Made by a program: the position numbers and the translations under genes
Notes under the pieces: model-generated
Told to the model about the DNA's origin: nothing
Databases searched by the model: none
What the model saw: the letters and a program-made list of their open reading frames with translations, nothing else
Shown: piece by piece, positions 1 to 11,018 of the stretch
Layout: each line of letters opens with the position of its first letter
Position numbering within the stretch: the first letter of the stretch is position 1
NCBI GenBank assembly: GCA_019614645.1
Contig: JABWDB010000017.1
Coordinates: 4,166,501 to 4,230,500 of the forward strand
Origin: Stratiolaelaps scimitus
Taxonomy: Eukaryota > Arthropoda > Arachnida > Mesostigmata > Laelapidae
Length of the DNA: 64,000 nt
Direction of reading: 5' to 3'

Positions 1-307
1 GTGATCGCATACAACTGCACTAACAATGCTAAGCGGACAAGCAAACCTCGCGCTCGAAAAATGACGTACGCCATTAAGAACAACGATTACTGATCATTTC
101 CGTACATGTGGTATGTGAAACTCGAATGTTTAGCTACCACACGAATTCTAAGACCACGGTTGGAGAAGCGAGAAGGCCAGACGGAAAGGACTAGTGTGAA
201 GGAATTCCCATCAAGGAAAACATGTTATGATTGACGGATAGAAGAGGATCGATCTAAAATAGAATCTGAGAAAAGTCGATAGACGAGTAAACGCCAGCAA
301 CAGAAGA

Positions 308-817
308 ATGATTGAACTGAGAACTGGGAGTTCATCGACTTCATTTCTGGTAGGGGCAAAGCCACCCGATATTCTTGAAGGTAGGTCGGGTATTAATAGT
401 TATTCCTCGAGAGATTGTGGACGAATCAAACTGGAACGTCGCGACAGTAGGATCAAGAACTGTTTCGGCACTTGGGTTGCAGGAGGACATGTGCCTTGAA
501 CTAGCTTCAATCTCTGGGCAAGTCAGGAGTCTTGCTTTGCTTTTGTCCCCGTCAATAGCGGAGGCACGTTGGGCACTCGAATCGACGAAGACAAATTGGA
601 CAGCGATTTCCCTGCTAAGCTTAAGGGGGCGAAGATTATTCCTCTCCTCAAATACAAAGGTGATCGTAAGCTGCCTTTAAATTACCGACGTATATTATTG
701 ATTGAGTACCTATCCGAAGCCTGTGAGAGCGTGGCTTTGTATAGACTGGAGTTGTGTCTCGGCTCAATTAACTTTTTCTCGCCAGTTCAGTCCGGTTTTC
801 GAAAATCGCGGGGGTGA
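308..817 (+). mobile_element. Non-LTR retrotransposon fragment, reverse transcriptase N-terminal part (decayed)
   Basis: A frame near 620-815 reads like the start of a LINE reverse transcriptase: KIIPLLKYKGDRK, then LPLNYRRILLIEYLSEA (the usual NYRPISLL..LSK block), and it ends SPVQSGFRKSRG, matching the family's QxGFRKGRS block. The frame stops right after that motif at 815-817. A second frame over 375-680 covers the segment upstream, so at least one frameshift separates the parts. The catalytic YxDD block is missing. This is a dead fragment; the clade (jockey- or CR1-like) is not settled. Confidence 0.6.
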
Positions 818-835
818 GAATATACTTATAAGAAC

Positions 836-907
836 TTATATATACTTAAGCATTGTAAAACTGTTACTCCTTTAATGAACCAATAAGACCTTTAGCTTTA
901 CTTAATA
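836..907 (+). repeat. Tail-like repeat shared with the SINE at 9914-10062
   Basis: The stretch around 850-905 (core TTGTAAAACTGTTACTCC, then CTTTAATGAACCAATAAG) matches the tail of the SINE-like element at about 10010-10060 (core TTGTAAAATTGCAGTTCC, then CTTTAACAAAACAAATAA). By eye roughly 70% is identical with small gaps. It sits between the two LINE fragments, so it may be the 3' end of a LINE/SINE pair or a separate insertion. Confidence 0.4.
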
Positions 908-937
908 GTTCTCTGCCCGAAATGCTAAGCTATCACC

Positions 938-1390
938 TTGTCGATTCGACAACTCAAGGGCGTTATAAGACCTTTGCCCTTGCCGCTTCTTAGTTATGGC
1001 CTTTCCCTCTGTGGTGGTGGTTATAAGGGGACACTGCGCCGGGCAGAAATGATTCAAAATGACGCACTACGGGTCATCTTCAGCCTGCGCCGCAGAGAGT
1101 CTGTGGCACATCCGTTCATGAAACTACATTCTTCCGCTGGGCAAGCTGCCGTAGGTGCTCCTTGCACTTTTCGCGTTTATATGTACAGAGGGATTGTTCC
1201 CAATGACATTGCTTTTCCTGTCACTGCAGTCGCTAAACTCGCGGCCAAACACGCGACGGTGTTTGAGATGCTATTCACCGTTAAAGAATCCAGCCGCCGT
1301 GCACTCGCTTATCATCTTCGGACCGTGTGGAGCTCACTTCCTCGCGAGGTTCGGACACTCACCTCAGCCCAAAGTTCGCCAGTGACCTGA
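938..1390 (+). mobile_element. Non-LTR retrotransposon fragment, C-terminal part of the RT ORF
   Basis: A 150-codon frame contains LLSYGLSLCGGGYKGTL, AEMIQNDALRVIFSLRRRES and a TFRVYMYRGIVPNDIAF block. This is the typical tail of LINE polymerase ORFs, usually of the form SYG...WG...L...IQK.A.R.I, then ...LF.Y....P. The catalytic core that should separate it from the 308-817 piece is missing and about 120 bp of AT-rich sequence lies between them. It therefore looks like an internally deleted copy of the same element. It is not expected to be functional. Confidence 0.6.
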
Positions 1391-2869
1391 AGAGAATTAC
1401 TACGAACGAACAGCACGTTTCTGCTAATTTTATCCTGATGTTTGCTAAATATGGAAATCTGAATGTACCAGAATCTTGTATACAATAGTGTGCATTAACT
1501 TAACGCACCCCTCTATTTCAACAACTCGTTGTAAAGAATACACGTTTAAGGCATTTATTCTGTATCAGATTAATGCACGTGTCAAGTAACATACACACCA
1601 CAAGGAATAGCGCATATGACATCGCATGCAGCCTGCTACAATATAATGTGTCATATTTCGGTTGTGCAAAATGATAACACACAATCAGTATCTAGACACC
1701 GGAGATTCGACGACAGTCGATAAGAACCGAAAATATATTCGATTTTCGAGAGGTGATTTGAAACATGAATAATATCATTATTCATTGCGAAGAACGCGTA
1801 CGGCATATCTTTAACAGCTACAATCCACTGCTAAGAATCAGTTGATCAGTACGATAATACCTGCAAAAGCTGTCGAAACAAAAAGACACAATAAATCTAC
1901 AACATCGTGCAACTTTCTCTTAGTGACAAATAATGCCATTTTATTATTTATTCTCTTCTGCTTTTTCTTCACATTATTTCAAAGTGTGTTGAATCTATGT
2001 AACATGGTGCCCCCTGCATAATAATAATAATAATGCTGTTACTACTATAGTACTTCATTATTATTATTATATTAGGATTATCATTCGTAATGATCAATAT
2101 AATTCATTGTTACAATAACATTAAAAATAAGTATGATTAAATTATTATATAATATAATTAGTTATACTCGTTATTATTCACTTTTATCGTATATATATAT
2201 ATATACTCTTCCCTTGTATCGTCAATATTTTCGTTATTTGTCTAAAGCCTATAACATTGATTTTTTCGCGGCAAGCCCAACTCCAGTCGTTTTCCCATAC
2301 TCCATCGATTAAAAAGACGAAGAGACAATGTCTGCCCCTGCAAAAACCCGGTGGCTCAATCTCGATTCTCGCCGCGCATGCTGCTTGCTGGGTGTCGCCA
2401 CTACAAATCACTGTGATTGGCGCCCCTTTTTCAAAATTGGAAAATTCCTAAACTACCTACGACATCAGCTCTATAACATCGATTCGGCCATCGCCAAGCT
2501 CAAGACGATTTCGTTCGTTGAATGTACACGCGTAACGGCGTGAAATTTCCGAGCAACAAAAAGCTCCGAAGCAATAATGATCAATGTGTGTTTAGAGGAG
2601 GATGTATGTTCTGTCTGGGTGGCACAGTAAAAGCATAATCCAATCATTGTGGTGTTCGTACGTTCAAGGGAAATAGAAAAAAACAACTAAGGACTACGAG
2701 ACTGAGAGGTATAATCAATCTAGCCTACCCAGGTTAAATAAGTCCTAACCTTTGGATAACCTCTCCATCACACTGATACCCCTCTCCGCCTCTGACGTAC
2801 CATCGTAAAAATACACCCGAGCCGTATCTGCGCAGATCGTCAAACTAAACATAATGTGCATATGAATTA
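1391..2869. other. AT-rich intergenic sequence, no gene seen
   Basis: The sequence is low-complexity and AT-rich, with ATT/AAT runs around 2015-2170 and an (AT)n run near 2190-2205. Short open frames around 2250-2540 show no recognisable protein, no convincing splice sites and no family motif. Nothing functional can be supported. Confidence 0.5.
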
Positions 2870-3260
2870 ATTTGGCGATCATGCGATCCCTATTGCGAGT
2901 ACTCGAAAGTCTAGCGGCACAAAGGCCCCCTCAGTCGTTGCGCGCTCCATTTCGAGATCTCTCTCGCTCTCAGTTGCTCCGCTGGCACAACAATAGCCAG
3001 GAGGGGGTTCGTCCACTTCCACCAGCCAAAGGAATCCCTGTGCACGAGACGCCGATCGACGCGTACCAGAACAATCGTCCAACGGTGGATACGATCATAG
3101 ACCACATTTAGGACGGTGACACAACCGAGCAGAGCGGCCGAGGGAGGCTAATTAGAAAGTTATCCCCAACGATCCCTAGCTCTGGGCCGGACCGTGTTCC
3201 GCCCGTTCGGCCCTGCAAGCTTCTGCCGTGCCCGCTTCCTATCACAGGAGGATGAAGATA
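2870..3260. other. GC-richer patch of unknown nature, possible exon
   Basis: This patch is clearly richer in G+C than its surroundings and is open for 60-80 codons in several frames. One plus-strand frame ends in TVDTIIDHI and stops near 3109-3111. The protein is not recognised, and no clean acceptor or donor marks an exon. It may be an old coding exon, a 3' UTR or a transposon piece. Confidence 0.2.
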
Positions 3261-6200
3261 AAGAAGAAGAACTCACACAGGAAAGTGCGAGAGAAAAACA
3301 TACATTTACAATAATTCGTTTGTTTGTTTGTTGTCTGTTTGCTTGTTATGAGTCGATCATTTGTTTCATATTTGTTTATTTGATTTGATTGGTCGCTTTC
3401 TCCCGAACTTTCCGGATGTCGCGTTTCAACTCGCTCGCTACAATCACCAGCAAAGCGCCAGTAGCAGTAGTGACACCACCGTGTCATGCCTTGTGTTCTA
3501 TTTCTTCTTCTCTTGGTTGATCATTGATTTCTAACGCTAGTATGAACTAGGCAATGCACCGACCCCGTCCTCCAGAGAACCGCACAAGGTGCTTACTATA
3601 ATTCTGAATATTGTGTCAGCATTATTTGCCGTGTATGCTAGCTGTGTACGACCCAATATTCGACGTGAATCATTTGCTAACTGAAGATTCATTCACGAGT
3701 ACGATTTCTACTCTATTTACTTGACGTGCCAATGATTATTATTATTATTATCATTATTGCTGCTATCCCATTCATAATTTCTCATCACCAATTAACGGTG
3801 TTCGCTAATTTCTGCGAGTGTATCTGTGTAAGATTGCTAATTATTAAATCCACCGTAGACTTCCACCGAGTGTACGAGACTCAGATATTTATTCATCCAA
3901 GCCGAGCATAGCTCCTCTTCGCCTTTATCACCTATGAAATGTACTTTATTTGAAAGGGAATTATCTATCATTTTCCCCTTCGGTAACTGTCTCAATCTGG
4001 CGATGGCAGGGGATAGCGATAGCGGTAACAATTAGATAGTATCTATTGTTTCATTCTGATATACATATCTATATATTATATTCTTATATGTATTATATAA
4101 TAAATATTGTCTTATATAACTCTTCAACAATGAATAATAACAATTGAACAACGGTCGTATGTATATATATATCTCCTTCCCTGTGCCAGGCTTCTAAACG
4201 GTTGTGTTGTGGGGGCTGCCCTTCTTTCTTTAGGCAGGGGGTTTTTTTCTACTTTTATAAGGTTTCATGACATATGTGGATTTGTACAATCAAACATTTG
4301 ATTTCTCCGTGTGCATGTCATTTCGTGTTGTGTAACTTCCTATCGTATGTATCGGCCGACGAATATATATATATATATATAATTAGTAGTAATTAACCAA
4401 ACTCTAACACATATTTCCGCATTAGTAATGTATACAATACTTGTATGGACGATGCACAGAGAGAGGGAGATAGATGATCTTCTATCTCAGTGTTACCCCG
4501 TCGGATCGGCTACCTTCATTTCCGCTTCTTTCTGGCTAAACTTCGACGATTCCTTTCACAGACAACGATTGGGTCGACGCAGGCTTTGCGCCTATCCTCA
4601 TGTGTCATCTCCCCGAAGCTGCTACTCGACGATCTCAATTTCGATTTAGAATCAAGTTCGATTGCCCTTGTATTTCGGATATATATTCATTTATCTGAGG
4701 TCGGTAGGTACCACAAAAAGGGATGGTTACAAACAACTGATTTAGCCTCGGTCTTTTGCTATGAAGCCTCGCAAAAAGAAAGTACACATAGACGTTTTAG
4801 GGCATCTACGTATAATTCGAATAATCTTCATTTCAGTAGTAAGCAGTTTTCATTAGTTTGTGTATCTATCAATTGATATATATATATATATATATATATA
4901 TTGACTATCATTAATAAGTATAAATTATTATTATACTGTTGTATCGCACATATATGTATATGTATATATGATCATATCCATATACATATTCATACCACAT
5001 GATTTGACAGCCAGCAACAACAACAATAACAACACCAACGACAACAGGGATAACAATATTATTGATGCGGCCTGGCATGACGCCTCGGCGGACATCCTAC
5101 GCAAATGTCTGTGTATATATATATATGTGTGTGTGTGTGTATGTATGTAACCTTCCCCCTGTTCCTCTTTCCAGAGGAAAGATCGTTTAGTAAAATACAG
5201 CGCGTACGTTAATGTCTCCGTTATCTGGGTGGCTCTTCCATCTGGATCTCTGGTTCACTTCACCCTTCATCATAGTTCCATCGTTTATTTCTCTCTCTCT
5301 CTGTCCCTCAATGTCCCACTAACATTTCTACTTCTATTTCACACCATCTCGGCAGCGGACCCCAGCGTCGTCATCGGCTCCTCTGTCACTGGGTTATGGC
5401 TAGTTAGTAATCGTATTCACGCCTACACAAGTTTCTCCTAGAGACGACCAGGTACCTTCATGAGAAATAGCCTACTATCCTCTCCCTTCTCCGCCTCTAT
5501 TAGGACAATATTTCACATCCTTCAAACCTATTCATCGTCTCGAAGTCAACTCCTCGCAATATGCAATACAATCAAGTTGGTAAAATTCAAGTTAATCAAT
5601 AGTCTCCTCTATGCCTTAGGCTTCTCATGGGGGGGCGGGTGACCTCGATAGCAGAGTGGCAGTTGTTGTCATGTTTCTGTTCCATTGAGTGACACACAGC
5701 GACCGCAAGACACGATTCGAGCACGTACTTCAACATTATCATTGTATTACATATGGGGTGATCGTGCGCGATTCTCGGCAGAATAACCAGTCTCTTGCCT
5801 CATTTGGAGGAATCACAGAAAGGACATGGGGGAATCTGTTTCTCTGTTTTCGGATTCTGTTTGTCCGCATTGTAAAGGACATGTTCATGTGATCCAGGAC
5901 GTTCGAGAAGCTATGGAGAGGGCATGCTGGACAATTCACACGTGCACACCGTATCATTTTATCATCGAAGGCGTTGAGCACTTTATAGATTAGTCTACCT
6001 TATCGTCAAGGTTTTCCTCGAAAGGAAGCAGCTCCTCGAAAAGCGGATTCTAATTAAATCGTCTCCACACAGTGTATATATATATATATATATGTGCATG
6101 TGTGTATCTGTCCTATATTGTAGCGTCGACCATTCTGCTAGACCAAGTGAACGATATACTCACTATATTCGGCTTATAGTTAGCGTGTATTATGCAGACG

Positions 6201-7012
6201 AAAATAGATATTTATAGAAATTTAAACGCCGCCCATATTTCCTCTGTATTTTGTTGGTCGCAGAGCGACGAATAAAATCATTGTCTTTCTCTTATTTTTG
6301 AGAGCACTGTATTCCCCAGACACCCAAGGAAGGACGCCGCAGCATTGATTTGTAGGTATCGTTTTCATAAACGAGAATCATCAACCAACTGAATGATCAG
6401 TGTTGGCCAGCCGTACAACGAGTGTGCTGAAATTGGCGCCATTGTACTAATATTGAACACTGCAAACAAAGTAATCGGTGAAATCGTTCTTCCTGAAACT
6501 GTCCGTTCATTTCTGTTTAGCTGTTTGCGCCGATTGTTTGGGATTTTCTGCGACCGAATTCGTGAAGTGGCTATCCTGACCCTTGAGCGGGTTGAGTAAG
6601 GGCAATACTAGTAGTAATTAAACGTGTCCTACTGTTCGCACTGTAAGCATTTATGGTATCTCCTTATATCAGAGATATTGGCCCTTCGTTGAACAATTCA
6701 AGTCTTCTCTATCCCTTTTTAAAAATATACATTTTTTCATGTTTACATTATACATTGATATCTTCATATAGAAGTTGAGTGTTTAAACACTAGCTTAGTC
6801 ATTATTAGTACATATAATATATACTTCGCATACAATATATATATATATATGTTGTCATGTAGTAGATATATTGGTAGTGTGTATGCTTCTTTATCATTAT
6901 TGTTGTTGTGATGACAACGAAGGGTGATCAGTTATCTTCTCATCCTCGCTCGAACTCTGTGTAACCACCCACGTAAAGTGGCATTCAGCCTACTGGTACA
7001 CACTCCCTTTCT

Positions 7013-7043
<31 letters not shown>

Positions 7044-8095
7044 AGAGATTTACATACATATAACGAGTGTTTGTGTATATAGGGCCGCCATTGGTCCCGT
7101 TCGTAAAATTACATTAGTTTCAACACGTGCAGTCTGCAGTCGGATACCAACAATGTGCCGCTTCGAAATATCACGCTATACGATCCGAGGTAGCAACAAC
7201 GAGAACAATAAGATAAGCTGTAAAATATAACAAATTCTGCAACAACACAAAACAAACAGCGAAGCGGAAGAAATCTATATGTCGAAATACGAGAGAAAAT
7301 TACACACCTACATATGTGTCGTCCTACAAGCAGTGTCTCCCGGGCCGCCAAAATGAAATAGACACCATTGACAAATTGTTCATTAGTTACTCATTGCCCG
7401 TAAATTTGCTGACACCTGAATACGTTCGTGGTCAAAAATCATCGTACGACTGCAGTATCATCACCATCACTGCCTCCAGCTCTTTTATGCCTTATATCTC
7501 AGATATCAACTCGTTTCGCTCTCGACATCGATAGGTATTGCACAATATAATATATTTATATATAATGAACTAATTGATATCCGAGAAAATGTCAATAGCA
7601 GTAGTAGTAGTGGTAGCAGTTGTTGTATTAGTAACAACCCTATAATGCCCTTGGATTAGGCCGTCCCGACCAGTCAAGGTTGAGTTTCACGGCTGGAGTC
7701 CGTTACGTCTGCGTGTGTGTGTGTATGTGCGTCTACACGCAGCATTAATCGTCAAATTGATGGTACTGCATCAGAGGGCGTGTATATGGACCAGTCAAGT
7801 ACACGGGGCTGAACGACAAAACTAGCAGAAACGAAAATAATACCAAACGGCAACGACGTGAGAAAATAGGCAGCGGCCAAAATTAATAGAGAACCATTTG
7901 CCGGTTTCCGCTGCGAGTCGCTGTCAATGAGCCGTCAATCACACTGTGTTGCTTGCAGACTCATCGCCGTGTCATGGTCGCAAAACTTAACGACCTAAAC
8001 ATAATGCCCACATGCGAGGGTCGACAAGGTGACCCGCTTGCTTGAGTTATTTGATGACGGCGTTTTATTCCGTGTTAGTAATAGTAGCGGTAGAT
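3261..8095. other. AT-rich spacer with microsatellites, no gene seen
   Basis: Nearly 5 kb dominated by AT-rich sequence. (AT)n runs lie at about 4362-4381, 4876-4900, 6073-6092, 6836-6850 and 7012-7040, with (TG)n near 5127-5140 and GTTT repeats near 3318-3335. Open frames up to 128 codons exist (4490-4876, plus), but they carry no family motif and run across repeats. No exon could be tied to a neighbouring gene. Confidence 0.5.
7012..7040. repeat. (TA)n microsatellite
   Basis: About 29 bp of uninterrupted TA dinucleotides. It is one of at least fifteen (AT)n tracts spread through the spacers and introns of the window. Confidence 0.9.
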
Positions 8096-8240
8096 TAGGA
8101 TGACATGGGAGTGGCCTCGAGGACCTGGAACCCTAGAGTTTCAGGTGCGAATCCCGCCGGACGCGTATGCTCTGAAGGAAATGAAAGTCGTTTCGAACAA
8201 TGGCCCACGTAACGACACGTCCAAGTCCAAAATAAATTAA
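8096..8240 (+). repeat. tRNA-derived SINE-like piece
   Basis: There is an A-box-like TGGCCTCGAGG at 8112-8122 and a B-box-like GGTGCGAATCC at 8144-8154, about 30 bp apart as in tRNA-type pol III promoters. The sequence does not fold into a full tRNA. It is probably a degenerate tRNA-derived SINE; its 3' limit is a guess. Confidence 0.35.
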
Positions 8241-8359
8241 GGTGCAAACAGAAAAAGCGGCAGGAGCCATGACAGTAGCAACAATAACAGCAATGACGAA
8301 CTTTCACATTACATAGCCAATCACAGCGTGCCAGGTTCTGCTCAAGTTGTAGGTTCATT

Positions 8360-9913
8360 GCCGAGGTTAGCAGGTTAATATTATATTATAGAAGAAGAAT
8401 AGAGAAGACGTCTTGCTGTGGCCAAGTACCCTTGCAGCATTCACACCTCGGGAGTGGATTTTGTTTTGCGAAACCCATAGTCATAGTTTCGGTTAGGTTT
8501 AAGCAATCGCTGCAGAGAAGCCAGCAGCTTGTCACTCATGTCATTTGTTATGACAGTCCTTCTTAGCTAAACTTAAACCCACAAAACGCTATCGAAGACG
8601 TTAGAGGATATGCTTCAATACAAGTAGACCTAGCGATTATTGATAGGTATAATTATATTAATTATAATAGCTATTATTATTATTATTATTACAATTGTTG
8701 AAATACCACGGAGAGCTGAGGGCAGTATAGCCGTATCACAGGCCTGTGTAACAGGTGCAGCGACACAATGTATTCCAGACGGGAGAGGTTCGATTCAATC
8801 ACCTCAGGAGATATTGTAGTCGTTCGAGTAATTCTAGTCGAAACAATGATTGATTTTCTTCTACCACACGCGCACCTACACTGCGAAAAAAAAGAGTCAT
8901 AGAGAATAGATGAACCAAACGCTTCGCGGGTGAACTCAAACGGACGCAACATCGTTGGCCATAATGCAATCATTTTTTTTTTGCTAAATCCCCCGGAGCG
9001 CGTTTCGCTGCTAAGCGGCACTTTTCGAACGCTCAAGAGTAACTAATTTTCACTTGGCCTTAATGAGGCTCTCAGGTCGTCTTTGGGTGTTAACAAAGCG
9101 GCAATTAACAGGAGGGGATTTTCTCGGGCGGACTAAATGTGTGGCTCTTCATCGCTTCGGCATCTAACCGGAGTTTAGTGAAAGTATCACATACACTCGG
9201 CTACGACGTGGTTATCTACGACCGGTTGGGGTGAGGTGCTGACCCGCTCACTTTTCATTATAATGAGTTCAGCTACGGTCCAGCTGACGGACTGGGTTCG
9301 CTGGCTTTGCTGGAACACAGGGAATCACATAATCTTCTGCTCCAACAACACATTGCTGACGGCCGGAAGAAGACCCCGGAGGTTATCTTCAGGGTGCCCC
9401 CAACTGATGCAAGGGATTCGACCACGGCGAATTTTTCATATTCGAATGTTCGGAGTTCATTTGTGGCCAGATATACCTGAGACGCTACCAGGGCTGGCTA
9501 TGAGGTAACGCTTTCTGCCGGTGCGCCCAGTGTGTTTCGAAAATCGCCGTTCCAAGTTGTTGTACCGAAGGTCCTCGCTAATTAAACAGGCTCATGAGGT
9601 GGTTGTCGAACACTTCGAGAGCTAGAAAAAAACAAAATTATATATGAGGACATATACGTCGCATACATATGAGCGCGTTACAATATATATATATATATAC
9701 TCGAATTTTGTATAATATCATGAACAGGCCTTTATTGTTTTTAAATGGGCCGACATTATCATTATGCGCAGATTCTGGTTTGAATTGGCCGTAGCATACG
9801 TGAGTTTCATTTAAAACAAAACGCTGTGCGCTGAGAAAGTATAGAATATAAGTCCATTTAGCGCTTTCAGTGGCAAGCTGATGCGGTGCCATTAACAGTT
9901 GTTATATTACATT
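8360..9913. other. Intergenic, no gene seen; one B-box-like site
   Basis: A B-box-like GGTTCGATTCA occurs at 8787-8797 with a weak upstream A box and may mark another worn SINE. There is an (AT)n run at 9681-9699. The AATAAA on the minus strand at 9731-9736 is a candidate polyadenylation signal for the ankyrin gene that ends at 10152. Open frames here have no family motif. Confidence 0.4.
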
Positions 9914-10062
9914 ACTGAGCGCGGTGGCTTGGACGGCTAAGTCTCTGGGGTGAGAAACCAGAGGCCACAGGTTTGAAGCCCCGCTGCGTGGTGACATATA
10001 AGAGAATTTAAACGTTGTAAAATTGCAGTTCCTTTAACAAAACAAATAAAGCTTTACACTCT
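9914..10062 (+). repeat. tRNA-derived SINE in the presumed 3' UTR of the ankyrin gene
   Basis: An A-box-like TGGCTTGGACGG lies at 9925-9936 and a B box GGTTTGAAGCC (one change from GGTTCGAANCC) at 9970-9980. An AT-rich tail follows at 10000-10062, and that tail resembles the sequence at 850-905 between the LINE fragments. The element lies just downstream of the minus-strand stop at 10152, so the ankyrin mRNA would carry it in antisense if its 3' UTR reaches 9731. Confidence 0.5.
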
Positions 10063-10151
10063 TTATCTGCACACGGATTGACACGTAAAGATAAGCTGGA
10101 TTAAGGTGTCACGTATTCACTTAGTTAATTATAAATACAAATTGACAGTCA

Positions 10152-10346
10152 CTACAAGCAACTGTCCATTTGTTGACAGTAGCTTCTAGCGAACCTACCG
10201 TGTTGGCTGTCATAGGCGATGGCGAGATCGTACGCGCTATCCATAAATTCATTGATATAAGTAAGGCTGGCTCCGGCCGAGAGGAGGTCTCGACAGGCTT
10301 GCTCATGGTTTCCCGCGGCGGCGTACATCAGGGCGGTACACGAATC
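10152..10346 (-). CDS. RFXANK: RFXANK/ANKRA2-like last exon
   Basis: Acceptor CTGCAG at 10352-10347, phase 0. It encodes DSCTALMYAAAGNHEQACRD, LLSAGASLTYINEFMDSAYD and a short tail ending QQMDSCL before the stop. The GNH.....LL and DLA.A blocks match the last ankyrin repeat of RFXANK/ANKRA2 (GNHVKCV..LL.SGAD, MDLAVALGY). Confidence 0.88.
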   Translation of the reverse strand, partial: DSCTALMYAAAGNHEQACRDLLSAGASLTYINEFMDSAYDLAIAYDSQHGRFARSYCQQMDSCL

Positions 10347-10987
10347 CTGCAGCATAAAGAAAATAAAGAAAAAAATCAGAAAGAAAGGTTATTGGTCATT
10401 CAATTCCAATTAGTTTCGGTATCCATGCTAATGTTAGTGTTGTCGACCAAATGAGTATACCAATGAATATTTCAATGTTAGGTTATGCGCGTCTTGTACC
10501 TATGATTTATACTAATGCTGAATGTGGTCCAAGATCCACAATTCATAATTGGCGGGTTTTTCGGTTTCAACGCAAAACGAAACAAGCAACCAGTGTGTTA
10601 TATACGTACAGAGTCCGATTGATTGACATCTGCCCCGTGCATAAGGAGTTCGCGCACGACCGCTGCATGTCCGCGATAGGCAGCGAACAATAACGCGCTC
10701 TGGCCAAGGGGTGCCCGAGCGTTTACGGCGGCGCCCTGCGTTAGGAGTTGTCGAACAGCTAAAATCTGGCCGTGAAATGAGGCCCACATGAGCGGCGTCA
10801 AGCCCTCGCTGTCGCGGAGATCGACGCGGCATTCCGCTAGAGAATGGGTTTCATAAAGGCATTTATGAAAACAAACACATTAGCCGAATGATGGTCTTGC
10901 GATCATGTTGACTTGAAATGTTGGGGTCACGTGAACTACGCCCACTCAGGCTAATATCTATATATATATATATATGTCCTCGTTTCG

Positions 10988-11018
<31 letters not shown>

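Noticed and set aside
4490..4876. 128-codon plus-strand frame
   Set aside because: It runs into an (AT)n tract, has no recognised motif and no neighbouring exon.
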